A stretch of 64,000 nucleotides of DNA from positions 122,097-186,096 of the forward strand of contig NZ_UAUI01000007.1 of the NCBI RefSeq assembly GCF_900455735.1, given 5' to 3'. A model generated the notes under the pieces. That model worked only from the letters and a program-made list of their open reading frames with translations, made no database searches and was not told the origin of the DNA. This document shows positions 15,269 through 23,213 of this stretch, one piece after another. Both the position numbers and the translations under genes were made by a program. The DNA is from Rhodococcus wratislaviensis. GTDB lineage: Bacteria; Actinomycetota; Actinomycetes; Mycobacteriales; Mycobacteriaceae. How positions within the stretch are numbered: position 1 is the first letter of the stretch; every line of letters begins with the position of its first letter.

Positions 15269-18124
15269 TTACGCGCTGCCGGTATCCGTGTAGGAGACGG
15301 CCGCGGCGCGGACGTCGTCGATGCGGTACCGGTTGGCGGCTTCGACGGCCTTGGAGCGGTCGAGGGTGCCTTCGCCGGCGAGGGCGGACAGCACGGCGAC
15401 GACGATGGATTCGGCGTCGACGTTGAAGTACCGGCGGGCGGCGGGGCGGGTGTCGGAGAACCCGAACCCGTCGGTGCCGAGGGTGGTGTACGAGCCGGGG
15501 ACCCACTGGCGGATCTGGTCGGCGACGGCGCGCATCCAGTCCGAGGCCGCCACGAACGGGCCGGCGGCGTCGGACAGCGCCTGCGTGACGTACGGCAGCG
15601 GGGCGTCGGTGCCGGGGTCGCGCAGCGCCTGCTGCTCCCGTTCGATGCCCTCGCGGCGCAGCTCACCCCAGGAGGTGACCGACCACACGTCCGCGGCCAC
15701 ACCCCAGTCGTCGGCCAGCAGCTGCTGGGCGCGCAGGCCCTCGGGCATGGTGACACCGGAGACCAGGATCTGCGCCTTCGGGCCGGATGCCTCGGACTTC
15801 TTGAACAGGTACATGCCCTTGAGCAGGCCCTCGACGTTGAGGTCGGCGGGCTCGGCGGGCTGGGTGTAGGGCTCGTTGTAGAGGGTGATGTAGTAGAAGA
15901 TGTCCTCGCCGCCGAACCCGTCGACCCCCTCGGTGCCGCCGTACATCCGGCGCAGCCCGTCCTTGACGATGTGCGCGATCTCGTAGGAGAACGCCGGGTC
16001 GTAGGCGACGGCGGCCGGGTTCGTCGACGCCAGCAGCAGCGAGTGCCCGTCGGCGTGCTGGAGTCCCTCGCCGGTGAGGGTGGTGCGTCCGGCGGTGGCG
16101 CCGAGGACGAAGCCGCGGGCCATCTGATCCGCCGCCGCCCACAGGCCGTCGCCGGTGCGTTGGAACCCGAACATCGAGTAGAAGATGTACAGCGGGATCA
16201 TCGGCTCACCGTGGGTGGCGTAGGAGGTGCCGACCGCGGTGAACGAGGCGGTCGAGCCGGCCTCGTTGATGCCCTCGTGCAGGATCTGCCCGATCTCCGA
16301 CTCCTTGTAGGCCAGCATCAGATCGGCGTCGACGGCGGTGTACAGCTGCCCGTTGCGGTTGTAGATCTTCAGCGACGGGAACCAGGAGTCCATCCCGAAG
16401 GTGCGGGCCTCGTCCGGGATGATCGGCACGATCCGCTTGCCGATCTCCTTGTCCCGCAACAACTCCTTCATGATCCGCACCAACGCCATGGTGGTCGCGA
16501 CCTGCTGCTTACCGGAGCCCTTGCGGACCACGTCGTAGGTCGAGTCCGCCGGCTGCGGCAACGGCGCCGGGCTGGTGCGGCGCTGCGGCAGGAACCCACC
16601 CAACGCCTTCCGCCGGTCGAGCATGTACTGGATTTCCGGGGCGTCCGTGCCGGGGTGGTAGTACGGCGGCATCTTCGGGTCCTTCTCCAACTCTTCGTCG
16701 GAGATCGGGATGCGCTGCAGGTCCCGGAAATTCTTCAGATCATCCAGGGTGAGCTTCTTCATCTGGTGGGTGGCGTTGCGGCCCTCGAAGTGCTTGCCCA
16801 GGGTGTAGCCCTTGATGGTGTGCGCCAGGATCACCGTCGGCTGCCCCTTGTGCGCCATCGCCGCCGCGTACGCGGCGTAGATCTTGCGGTAGTCGTGGCC
16901 GCCGCGCTTGAGGTTCCAGATGTCCTGATCGGACAGGTTCGCGACCAGTTCCTTCGTCCGCGGATCCCTCCCGAAGAAGTGCTCCCGCACGTACCCGCCG
17001 TCGTTGGCCTTATAGGTTTGGTAGTCGCCGTCCGGGGTGACGTTCATCAGGTTGACCAGGGCACCGTCCCGGTCCGCGTGCAACAACGCGTCCCACTCGC
17101 GGCCCCAGACCACCTTGATCACGTTCCAGCCGGCGCCGCGGAAGAACGACTCCAGCTCCTGGATGATCTTGCCGTTGCCGCGGACCGGGCCGTCGAGGCG
17201 TTGCAGGTTGCAGTTCACCACGAACGTCAAATTGTCCAGACCTTCGGTGGCCGCCACATGCGCCAGACCCCGCGATTCGGGTTCGTCCATCTCCCCGTCC
17301 CCGAGGAACGCCCACACGTGCTGATCGGCGGTGTCCTTGATGCCGCGGTCGTGCAGGTAGTGGTTGAACCGGGCCTGGTAGATCGCGTTCATCGGGCCCA
17401 ACCCCATCGACACGGTCGGGAACTCCCAGAAATCCGGCAGCAGCCGGGGGTGCGGGTACGACGGCAACCCGCCGCCCTGATCGGCGTGCGAGTGCTCCTG
17501 CCGGAACCCGTCCATCCGCTCCGCCGGGATCCGCCCCTCCAAAAAGGCGCGGGCGTAGATGCCCGGCGAGGCGTGGCCCTGGATGAAGATCTGATCCCCA
17601 CCCCCGGGATGGTCCTTGCCGCGGAAGAAGTGGTTGAACCCCACCTCGTACAGGGCGGCGGACGAGGCGTAGGTCGAGATGTGGCCGCCGACCCCGACCC
17701 CCGGCCGTTGCGCGCGGGTCACCATCACCGCCGCGTTCCACCGGATGAACGCCCGGTACCGGCGCTCGGTCTCCTCGTCGCCGGGGAACCACGGCTCGTT
17801 CTCCGTCGGGATGGTGTTCACATAATCGGTCGACGTCAACGCCGGCAGGGCGACGTGCTTCTCCCCGGCCCGCTCGAGCATCCGCAACATCAGATACCGG
17901 GCACGGGTCGGTCCGGACCGGTCCAACAGTCCGTCGAACGATTCCAACCACTCCGTGGTCTCGTCCGGGTCGATATCCGGCAGATAAGACGCAACACCCT
18001 CACGGATGACGCGAACGCGGCCGTCGGAACCCGGGGTCGCACTGGGGTTGGAAGGTTGGGCCGCTCCGGCGCCGGGTGTGGCGGAATCCGGTTGAGACGC
18101 GGGTCCCTGGATCAGGTCTGACAA
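15269..18124 (-). CDS. aceE: Pyruvate dehydrogenase E1 component AceE (homodimeric)
   Basis: Thiamine-diphosphate enzyme that decarboxylates pyruvate and passes the acetyl group to the lipoyl E2. The 951-residue length fits the single-chain E1 family. Visible landmarks: [18 protein letters not shown] (near 228), the ThDP motif beginning [10 protein letters not shown] (near 307) and ending in [13 protein letters not shown], and the transketolase-like second half with FGMDSWFPS. The TTG start at 18124 is fixed by AGGAG seven bases upstream. The E2 partner is probably the two-lipoyl-domain protein at 58.7-60.4 kb. In mycobacteria aceE also precedes the mabR-fabD cluster. Confidence 0.96.
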   Translation of the reverse strand: MSDLIQGPASQPDSATPGAGAAQPSNPSATPGSDGRVRVIREGVASYLPDIDPDETTEWLESFDGLLDRSGPTRARYLMLRMLERAGEKHVALPALTSTDYVNTIPTENEPWFPGDEETERRYRAFIRWNAAVMVTRAQRPGVGVGGHISTYASSAALYEVGFNHFFRGKDHPGGGDQIFIQGHASPGIYARAFLEGRIPAERMDGFRQEHSHADQGGGLPSYPHPRLLPDFWEFPTVSMGLGPMNAIYQARFNHYLHDRGIKDTADQHVWAFLGDGEMDEPESRGLAHVAATEGLDNLTFVVNCNLQRLDGPVRGNGKIIQELESFFRGAGWNVIKVVWGREWDALLHADRDGALVNLMNVTPDGDYQTYKANDGGYVREHFFGRDPRTKELVANLSDQDIWNLKRGGHDYRKIYAAYAAAMAHKGQPTVILAHTIKGYTLGKHFEGRNATHQMKKLTLDDLKNFRDLQRIPISDEELEKDPKMPPYYHPGTDAPEIQYMLDRRKALGGFLPQRRTSPAPLPQPADSTYDVVRKGSGKQQVATTMALVRIMKELLRDKEIGKRIVPIIPDEARTFGMDSWFPSLKIYNRNGQLYTAVDADLMLAYKESEIGQILHEGINEAGSTASFTAVGTSYATHGEPMIPLYIFYSMFGFQRTGDGLWAAADQMARGFVLGATAGRTTLTGEGLQHADGHSLLLASTNPAAVAYDPAFSYEIAHIVKDGLRRMYGGTEGVDGFGGEDIFYYITLYNEPYTQPAEPADLNVEGLLKGMYLFKKSEASGPKAQILVSGVTMPEGLRAQQLLADDWGVAADVWSVTSWGELRREGIEREQQALRDPGTDAPLPYVTQALSDAAGPFVAASDWMRAVADQIRQWVPGSYTTLGTDGFGFSDTRPAARRYFNVDAESIVVAVLSALAGEGTLDRSKAVEAANRYRIDDVRAAAVSYTDTGSA

Positions 18125-18348
18125 CGTTGCTCCTCATTGTGGTGGGACGCGCGGTGTGGCGTCCTCTCCATGCGATCGCGGCCTTGTTAGGCCCGACCCA
18201 TCTCCTTTATGAATATGGCGCGACCCTCATCTTTCACCATCGCGGCGCAGTCGGCACACTGTGTTCGGGTTACTCTCCGGTAGCGTTTGCGCAGATCCGG
18301 GGCCGAATGTTGAACTTATCGATGTCGTCGAAAACATGGGGGAGACGA

Positions 18349-18885
18349 ATGCGCACGTCGACGCGCCGCTGGGGGCCGGCGAGTGCTGCCGTCGCGGCGA
18401 TCGTCGGTGTGGCGGTCATCGCCGGATGCGGCGGCGCGATCGAGGGGACCGCGCAGCAGAACGATTCTCAGGCCGCCGAGTACGCCGCGGAGGCGACGTC
18501 CTCATCGGTCGCCGCGTCGTCCTCTCAGAAGGCCGCGGCCGAGCGGGACGCGCTCGTGGAGCAGTGCACGATGTTCGTGAACCGTGCCGGCGACACCATC
18601 GACACCTACAACGCCTTCATCGACGCCGCCAACGCCGATGCCGCGGATACCGGCGCGAAGGCGAGCGCCGCGGCGGCGGCCCTCCGGGCGGCGGCCGACG
18701 GGGCGAATGCCGCCACCCCCACTCTTCCCGCCGAACTGACCGGACTGCTGACCGATTACGCAAACAACTATCGGGAACTCGCGGCCGCCGTCGACGGCGG
18801 GCAGCGCGGAGACATTCTGAACACGCTCGCCAGCCGTGGAGACGAGCTCAGCGACTCGATTCGGGCAGCCTGCCCCACATCGTGA
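18349..18885 (+). CDS. Lipoprotein of unknown function (Rv2240c position)
   Basis: A 178-residue exported lipoprotein. The N-terminus is basic (MRTSTRRWG), followed by a hydrophobic stretch and lipobox VIAGC, placing the lipidated Cys near residue 27. The mature part begins with a Ser/Ala-rich linker and continues as an Ala-rich, probably helical domain with two further cysteines (EQCTMF and RAACPTS) that could form a disulfide. ATG 18349 has GGGGGAGACGA directly upstream; longer frames from 18076 are not supported. The gene is divergent from aceE, as Rv2240c is in M. tuberculosis. I do not recognise a domain. Confidence 0.8.
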   Translation: MRTSTRRWGPASAAVAAIVGVAVIAGCGGAIEGTAQQNDSQAAEYAAEATSSSVAASSSQKAAAERDALVEQCTMFVNRAGDTIDTYNAFIDAANADAADTGAKASAAAAALRAAADGANAATPTLPAELTGLLTDYANNYRELAAAVDGGQRGDILNTLASRGDELSDSIRAACPTS

Positions 18886-18908
18886 CTCCCGCACCGTAGG
18901 CTCGGTCG

Positions 18909-18995
18909 ATGACCACGCATCACTACTTTCTGAGAAAAATTCGCGCGGTCGGCTTGCGCGAAAGCGTTCGAGCATGTTCGCTTTCACCTAATTGA
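18909..18995 (+). CDS. Putative 28-codon leaderless small ORF
   Basis: TAGGCT (18897-18902) stands 6 bases before ATG 18909, the same arrangement used by several genes in this window. The frame encodes 28 residues, basic and with one Cys, ending 58 bp before the DUF3052 gene. It may be a regulatory upstream ORF or simply the transcribed leader of that gene. Base composition (AT-rich third positions in places) is not typical of coding sequence here, so translation is uncertain. Confidence 0.35.
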   Translation: MTTHHYFLRKIRAVGLRESVRACSLSPN

Positions 18996-19053
18996 TCTTC
19001 ATCCGGCAGGTGTTCGGGTATCCGAGCACCGTCAACAAAAGGAGGACCCCACC

Positions 19054-19479
19054 GTGGTCGCCGCGGCGGACGCCCAAAACTACGCTCAGAAACTCGGGAT
19101 CACTGCCGACATGGCGGTACAGGAACTGGGCTGGGACGAGGACACCGACGACGACCTGCGTGCCGCGGTCGAGGACACCATCGGTGGAGAACTACTGGAC
19201 GAGGATTCCGACGAGGTGATCGACGTCGTGCTGCTGTGGTGGCGCGACGAAGACGGAGACCTCGTCGACGCCCTCATGGATGCCATCGGCCCTCTGGCCG
19301 ACGAGGGATTCGTGTGGGTCCTCACCCCCAAGACCGGTCAGCCCGGTCACGTGGAGCCCAGCGAGATCGCCGAGTCCGCACCTACAGCGGGTCTCACCCA
19401 GACGTCGGCGGCAAACCTCGGGGACTGGTCGGGAAGCCGTCTGGTTCAGCCGAAGTCGCGTCCCGCGAACAAGCGCTGA
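19054..19479 (+). CDS. DUF3052 family protein (Rv2239c position)
   Basis: A 141-residue acidic protein of the actinobacterial DUF3052 family, function unknown. Recognisable stretches are YAQKLGITADMAVQELGWDE at the N-terminus, then VIDVVLLWWRDEDGDLVDAL and GFVWVLTPKTGQPGHV. The C-terminal 30 residues are low in complexity. GTG 19054 has an AAAGGAGG site upstream (19037-19044). It lies 40 bp before ahpE in the same direction, so the two are probably co-transcribed, as in M. tuberculosis. Confidence 0.88.
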   Translation: MVAAADAQNYAQKLGITADMAVQELGWDEDTDDDLRAAVEDTIGGELLDEDSDEVIDVVLLWWRDEDGDLVDALMDAIGPLADEGFVWVLTPKTGQPGHVEPSEIAESAPTAGLTQTSAANLGDWSGSRLVQPKSRPANKR

Positions 19480-19519
19480 ACAGCCTCACCTTTTCGTTCA
19501 CTCACCGAAGGATCACGTC

Positions 19520-19984
19520 ATGCCGCTCGAGGTGGGCACCACCGCCCCCGATTTCACCCTCAAGGACCAGAACAATCAGGAAGTGACGCTTTCCGATTAC
19601 CGCGGAAAGAAGAACGTCCTGCTCGTGTTCTACCCCCTCGCGTTCACCGGAACGTGCCAGGGTGAACTCTGCAAGGTTCGCGACGAACTGCCGAAGTTCG
19701 AGAACGACGAGACTGCGATTCTCGCGCTCTCCGTCGGTGCGTCGCCGACACACAAGATCTGGTCTGCCGAGCAGGGATACACCTTCCCGCTGCTCGCCGA
19801 CTTCTGGCCGCACGGTGCGGTCGCGCAGCAATACGGCGTCTTCAACGAGAAGCTGGGCTTCGCGAACCGCGGCACCTTCGTCATCGACAAGGAAGGCGTC
19901 ATCCGGTTCGCCGAGATGAACGGGCCCGGAGAGGCCCGTGACCAGGGAGCTTGGGAGAAAGCGCTCGCCACGCTAGAGTCCTGA
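19520..19984 (+). CDS. ahpE: Peroxiredoxin AhpE
   Basis: Thiol peroxidase that reduces hydroperoxides. The 154-residue protein begins at ATG 19520 (MPLEVGTTAPDF), as mycobacterial AhpE does. The peroxidatic Cys46 is in AFTGTCQGELC; the resolving-type position +5 is also a Cys (Cys51), whereas as I recall M. tuberculosis AhpE has Asp there and is a 1-Cys enzyme. The +5 spacing is the one used by BCP/PrxQ proteins to form an intramolecular disulfide. Other conserved parts are HKIWSAEQGYTFPLL and NRGTFVIDKEG. Downstream hairpin and tRNA-Val follow closely. Confidence 0.93.
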   Translation: MPLEVGTTAPDFTLKDQNNQEVTLSDYRGKKNVLLVFYPLAFTGTCQGELCKVRDELPKFENDETAILALSVGASPTHKIWSAEQGYTFPLLADFWPHGAVAQQYGVFNEKLGFANRGTFVIDKEGVIRFAEMNGPGEARDQGAWEKALATLES

Positions 19985-19990
19985 TGCGCA

Positions 19991-20011
19991 TCCGGCGAGG
20001 TTCTCGCCGGA
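19991..20011 (+). terminator. Hairpin between ahpE and tRNA-Val
   Basis: TCCGGCGAG (19991-19999) pairs perfectly with CTCGCCGGA (20003-20011) around GTT. No T-run follows and the tRNA begins 6 bases later, so it may also guide tRNA 5' processing from an ahpE-tRNA transcript. Confidence 0.55.
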
Positions 20012-20016
20012 TGTTC

Positions 20017-20088
20017 GGGCGTGTAGCTCAGTGGTAGAGCTCTGGTTTTACACACCAGCGGTCGGGGGTTCGAAACCCTCCGCGCCCA
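20017..20088 (+). tRNA. tRNA-Val (anticodon TAC)
   Basis: Full cloverleaf: acceptor GGGCGTG with CGCGCCC (20081-20087, one G-T pair), discriminator A, anticodon stem CTGGT/ACCAG with loop TTTACAC giving TAC, and T arm GGGGG TTCGAAA CCCTC. CC follows at 20089-20090 but CCA is not fully encoded. Confidence 0.96.
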
Positions 20089-20097
20089 CCGTCAGGC

Positions 20098-20135
20098 AAA
20101 GCCCCGACCCGCGTTTCCGCGCAGGTCGGGGCTTT
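20098..20135 (+). terminator. Terminator of tRNA-Val
   Basis: AAAGCCCCGACC (20098-20109) and GGTCGGGGCTTT (20124-20135) form a 12-bp stem; the loop contains a small GCG/CGC pairing. Confidence 0.88.
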
Positions 20136-20186
20136 CTCGATGCCGGTGTTCACCGGCTGCCCGCGTTCGGCCGCCGCGCACCCGCC

Positions 20187-20447
20187 TCACTCCTCGGTGA
20201 GTTCCATGAGCTGCTCGGCGGCGGTGATGTTGCCGTTGTCGGCGAGGCGCCGGAGCTCGTTCATGTCGCCGAGTTCGGTGGCCAGTTCGATGAGCTGGTC
20301 GGCCGCGTCGGAGCTGCCGTTGTCGGCGAGGCGCCGGAGTTCGTCCATGTCACCCCGCTCGCCGGCGAGCTCGATGAGAATGTCGAGCGCCGTCGAATCA
20401 CCGTTGCCGGCACGCTCGCGCAGGGCGGACAGTTCGGATTCAGTCAT
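20187..20447 (-). CDS. Small protein of tandem 28-residue helical repeats
   Basis: An 86-residue protein made almost wholly of 28-residue repeats with the shape LIELAxExGDMxELRRLADNGxxxAAD. Two full copies and a partial third are visible; at DNA level the copies have an 84-bp period (the block starting TGCCGTTGTCGGCGAGGCGCC at 20231 recurs at 20315). The pattern suggests two short helices per unit, like a Sel1- or HEAT-type solenoid, but I cannot assign a family. ATG 20447 has GAGG nine bases upstream and overlaps the stop of the upstream regulator gene by 8 bp, so the two are coupled. It may be an adaptor or partner of that regulator; this is inference. Confidence 0.65.
   Translation of the reverse strand: MTESELSALRERAGNGDSTALDILIELAGERGDMDELRRLADNGSSDAADQLIELATELGDMNELRRLADNGNITAAEQLMELTEE
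20231..20398 (-). repeat. Two tandem 84-bp coding repeats
   Basis: Blocks 20231-20314 and 20315-20398 are similar, with nearly identical first 37 bases, and a degenerate third continues from 20399. They encode the 28-residue units of the small repeat protein, so copy number could vary between strains without breaking the frame. Confidence 0.7.
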
Positions 20448-20955
20448 GATGTACATCCTCTTCTCGATCGAGTTTCCTCGTGTGCCGATCTCGGAGTTCG
20501 TCACGATGCGTGTGCCACTCGTCCAGAAGAGCCGGAAGTCGCTCGCTGAGGAAGTCGGCAAGCGCGACCATCTCCTCGAGCGGGGCGCGGCGTTCGGGTG
20601 AAGCGTCGGCCAGCAACGCCAGTCCCTCCCGGAACAGCGCCGCATGCTCCCGGTGGAGGGCGGAATCGAAGTTCTGCGGTTGCTGACTGGCCGGGTCCAG
20701 GCTCACCCGGTCCACCCGCTCACCGGCGACACGGGTCCGCCGCGCCATCCGATAGCCCTCGAGCAGTTTGACCGCTCCGGTGATGGCGCTCCGGCTCGCC
20801 AGCAACGCCTCGCCCAGTTCGTCGATCGTCTGTTGCGGCGGATCGCAGACGAACAGATACCCCAGCAACCGACCCGCCATCGGCGGGAATCCGTACCGGC
20901 GTGCGTAGAAGCGGCCGACGTGGTCGGCGAAGATCAGCTGTGTGTCGGACGGCAC
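20440..20955 (-). CDS. MarR/GbsR-like transcriptional regulator
   Basis: A 171-residue winged-helix regulator. The segment GRLLGYLFVCDPPQQTIDELGEALLASRSAITGAVKLLE (near 25-63) is the helix-turn-helix; the C-terminal half is a long helical dimerisation region, a layout seen in GbsR-type and related MarR proteins. GTG 20955 is preferred: TATCTT (minus strand, 20963-20968) sits 7 bases upstream, a leaderless pattern, while the longer frame from 21003 would start inside a perfect palindrome. That palindrome overlaps the expected -35 region, so autoregulation is likely. The gene is followed, with overlap, by the repeat protein. The ligand is unknown. Confidence 0.82.
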   Translation of the reverse strand: MPSDTQLIFADHVGRFYARRYGFPPMAGRLLGYLFVCDPPQQTIDELGEALLASRSAITGAVKLLEGYRMARRTRVAGERVDRVSLDPASQQPQNFDSALHREHAALFREGLALLADASPERRAPLEEMVALADFLSERLPALLDEWHTHRDELRDRHTRKLDREEDVHHD

Positions 20956-20978
20956 AACACCGAAGATAGCAGTTCTGA

Positions 20979-21008
20979 CTGAAATGACACAGATGTGTGT
21001 CATTTCAG
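20979..21008. promoter_or_regulatory. Perfect 13+13 palindromic operator
   Basis: CTGAAATGACACA (20979-20991) and TGTGTCATTTCAG (20996-21008) are exact reverse complements around GATG. The position, just upstream of the probable -10 box of the MarR/GbsR-like gene and 83 bp from a divergent small gene, fits an autoregulatory operator. Confidence 0.8.
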
Positions 21009-21090
21009 TTCAGCTGCGGTGCGGTGACCGGTTTCGTGGAGTTAACCTGTTCAGCGCCCAGAGCTTCGCCTGCAGTGGCATATTCCTGAC

Positions 21091-21288
21091 ATGCCCAGGT
21101 ACAAGGTGACGCTGCGCAACGGCACGTCGAGCGACAAGACCTTCGAATCAGACTTCCAGGCCGTCAACGAGACGCACCGGCCCACCGAACCCGGGGCGGG
21201 CATCGTGAAGATCGACCGCTACGAGGAAGGCGGGGAAGTGAGCGGGCTCTGGTCCGCTCCCGCCACGAGCCGCAGGTCCCGCACGTAG
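21091..21288 (+). CDS. Small hypothetical protein
   Basis: A 65-residue protein starting at ATG 21091 (MPRYKVTLRNGTSSDKTFES). It has no membrane segment, and a C-terminal part rich in Ser and Arg. I do not recognise a family. Third codon positions are strongly GC in the first 50 codons, which supports coding. A hexamer-like CATATT lies 6 bases before the ATG, compatible with a leaderless start. It is divergent from the MarR/GbsR-like regulator and could be a target of its palindromic operator. It ends 5 bp before the stop of a convergent small gene. Confidence 0.55.
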   Translation: MPRYKVTLRNGTSSDKTFESDFQAVNETHRPTEPGAGIVKIDRYEEGGEVSGLWSAPATSRRSRT

Positions 21289-21292
21289 CCCG

Positions 21293-21484
21293 TCAGGTCG
21301 CGTCTCGCGTGGTCGCGGAGCCGCGGCGATCGAGTTCGGCCTCGAATTCTGTGATCCGGCTGGTGACTCCGCGGACCGTTTCGCAGCCGTAGTCGTTCGC
21401 GATCGACTCGCCGAGCAGGGCTCGGTGCTCGTCCAGCCGGGCGAGCAGTTCGTCGTCGCCGAGCTTCGTCAGGTCGCTGCACAC
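21293..21484 (-). CDS. Small hypothetical helical protein
   Basis: A 63-residue frame from GTG 21484: an acidic, Leu/Glu-rich sequence (LTKLGDDELLARLDEHRALL) that should form helices, ending in an Arg/Thr-rich tail. No family recognised. Good third-position GC supports coding; a GAGAGG tract overlaps the start, so the exact start is uncertain. It is convergent with the small gene at 21091-21288. Confidence 0.5.
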   Translation of the reverse strand: MCSDLTKLGDDELLARLDEHRALLGESIANDYGCETVRGVTSRITEFEAELDRRGSATTRDAT

Positions 21485-21817
21485 CTCTCGATCGTCCCAG
21501 GCGCAGTCGGCGAAACCAATGCCTCACACGAATTTCCAGCGGACGCGCAGAACCCCGCCGGGCCACGTGGGTGTGTTGAGTCAGCACCGAAGATGTGAGC
21601 AGGGCGGGGCCGTGCGCCGCCCCTGAATGGGGGGAACGAGGCGGCATTTACCATGGTAGGCGCAGGAAAGGGCGCTTGGCGAGATACTCAGCAGAGTTTC
21701 AGGAATCCGACATTCCGACCGGGACGGGTGCGTCGATCGCAGCTACCGGCGGAGTGGTGAGACGCACCCCGCTCTTGCGCGGGTTTCCGGCGAATCGGTG
21801 CGCAATTGCGCCCCCAG
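21485..21817. other. 333-bp intergenic region with unexplained structure
   Basis: No credible gene is seen. The tract is less GC-rich at third positions in any frame than real genes nearby. It contains short pairings such as GGGGC/GCCCC and CCCT/GGGG around 21602-21640, a CCCGC/GCGGG hairpin followed by TTT (21768-21786) and a 12-bp palindrome GCGCAATTGCGC (21800-21811) next to the DUF5655 stop. A small RNA on the plus strand is possible but no known RNA family was recognised. Confidence 0.35.
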
Positions 21818-22180
21818 CTAGCGTGCGCGAGTGCCCGGACCCACGGTGTCGTAGGCCTCGGCGAGGAGCGCGGCGAGGGTGTCGTCGAGCTGATCGTCGG
21901 AGGTGATCGTCAAGCGGTGCGTGATCACCGTCTTCGTGGTGGGAAACGCCTCGCGTAGCTGCGGGTGATGGACGCGCCGGCGCAGGTCGAGGGCGATCTC
22001 GAGCCGCGACGAATAGATGAACGCGGCAGCGAAGACGCGGGTACGAGCCCACGCGATCTCGGTCCGGTGGACCCGCTCGTCCACCTCGCCGCACGCGAGG
22101 ACGAGGTCACGGAACTGCAGTAGGCGCTCGGTGGCGTCCGGGTCCTTGCCTGCCAGGTACTCGTCGATCGCGGCACTCAT
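21818..22180 (-). CDS. DUF5655 domain-containing protein
   Basis: A 120-residue cytoplasmic protein of a family related to the DUF5655 / YdhG-like fold, function unknown. It reads MSAAIDEYLAGKDPDATERL at the N-terminus, with an RTEIAWARTRVFAAAFIYSS core and a C-terminal LITxD-like segment. ATG 22180 is fixed by AAAGGAG seven bases upstream; longer frames to 22690 run antisense to cobD and are not real. It is divergent from cobD by 49 bp. Confidence 0.75.
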   Translation of the reverse strand: MSAAIDEYLAGKDPDATERLLQFRDLVLACGEVDERVHRTEIAWARTRVFAAAFIYSSRLEIALDLRRRVHHPQLREAFPTTKTVITHRLTITSDDQLDDTLAALLAEAYDTVGPGTRAR

Positions 22181-22229
22181 GGGACGCTCCTTTACATCGC
22201 CTGCAACGTTAGTTGATACAAATATCGGC

Positions 22230-23213
22230 GTGCATCGAACCTCCCGTCCCGCGACAGCGCGTGCTGCCGGCCTGCTGCTCGGCTTCGCCGCCGACCGTGT
22301 GTTCGCCGATCCCGTCCGGTGGCATCCCGTGGCCGGATTCGGCCGCACGGCAATGGCATTGGAGAAGGCGACGTACCGCGACTCCCGGTCGGCCGGGATC
22401 CTGCACGTGGCCGTCCTCGTCGGCGGAGCGGCAGGGCTGGGGGTCGCCGCGACGCGGGTGGCGCGGCGCGGGGGATGGGCAGGCGAGGCGGCCGGAACGG
22501 CCGCCGCGACGTGGGCCGTGCTCGGCGGAACGTCGCTGGGACGGACCGGATCGACCATGGCCGCACACCTGGAGGCGGACGATCTCGCCGCCGCCCGCGC
22601 CCTGCTGCCGTCGCTGTGCGGTCGCGACCCCAGCGTGCTCGGCGTCGACGGACTCACCCGGGCGACGCTGGAGTCGGTGGCCGAGAACACGTCCGACTCG
22701 GCGGTCGGGGCATTCGTGTGGGGCGCGGTGGCCGGAATCCCCGGACTGTTCGTCTACCGGGCGTCCAACACCCTGGACGCGATGGTCGGCTACCGCTCGC
22801 CGAAGTACCGCAACTTCGGCTGGGCAGCGGCGCGGTGGGACGACGTCCTCAACCTGCTGCCCGCCCGCCTGACGGGTGCGCTGTCCGCCGCGGCCGCACC
22901 GACGGTGGGTGGGTCGCCGAACGAGGCGTGGGAGGCGTGGCGGCGCGACGCGTCCCAGCACCCCAGCCCCAACGCCGGCGTCGCGGAGGCCAGCGCGGCG
23001 GGCGCACTCGGGATCTCGTTGGGCGGGCGCACCGAGTACGCGCACGGCGTCGAGATGCGACCCGTCCTCGGCTCCGGGCCGTCGCCCCGGCCGGTCGACC
23101 TCGACCGTGCGGTGCGGCTGTCCGCGGCGGTGCAGGTCGGTGCGGCGCTGGTGTCAGCGGCCCTTGCCGTAGCGGTCGGCCAACTTCGCTTCCGCCGCCG
23201 TCCGCGGCGCTGA
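22230..23213 (+). CDS. cobD: Adenosylcobinamide-phosphate synthase CobD/CbiB
   Basis: Attaches the aminopropanol arm to adenosylcobyric acid in cobalamin synthesis; an integral membrane protein. The 327-residue sequence shows family motifs DRVFADPVRWHPVAGFG (near 20), ESVAENTSDSAVGAF (near 155), YRASNTLDAMVGYRSPKY (near 180) and PSPNAGVAEASAAGALG (near 250). The GTG start at 22230 has TACAAAT-like sequence close upstream and no ribosome binding site, so it is probably leaderless. The 3' end overlaps the convergent SURF1 gene by 60 bp. No cobalamin riboswitch is seen upstream. Confidence 0.95.
   Translation: MHRTSRPATARAAGLLLGFAADRVFADPVRWHPVAGFGRTAMALEKATYRDSRSAGILHVAVLVGGAAGLGVAATRVARRGGWAGEAAGTAAATWAVLGGTSLGRTGSTMAAHLEADDLAAARALLPSLCGRDPSVLGVDGLTRATLESVAENTSDSAVGAFVWGAVAGIPGLFVYRASNTLDAMVGYRSPKYRNFGWAAARWDDVLNLLPARLTGALSAAAAPTVGGSPNEAWEAWRRDASQHPSPNAGVAEASAAGALGISLGGRTEYAHGVEMRPVLGSGPSPRPVDLDRAVRLSAAVQVGAALVSAALAVAVGQLRFRRRPRR

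Noticed and set aside
14285..18121. 1278-codon plus-strand open frame
   Set aside because: It is antisense to aceE and mabR; its protein is an Arg/Gly/Val-rich GC artefact with no family features.
20187..20447. Repeated blocks taken at first for a CRISPR array
   Set aside because: The period is 84 bp without variable spacers, and the repeats are in frame within one coding sequence.
21595..21906. Plus-strand frame containing GRRRKGRLARYSAEFQESD
   Set aside because: It looks protein-like for a short stretch, but third positions are not GC-biased, it has no credible start, and its end runs antisense to the DUF5655 gene.
22181..22229. Cobalamin riboswitch before cobD
   Set aside because: The gap is 49 bp, too short for the aptamer, and no B12-box-like sequence was seen further upstream.
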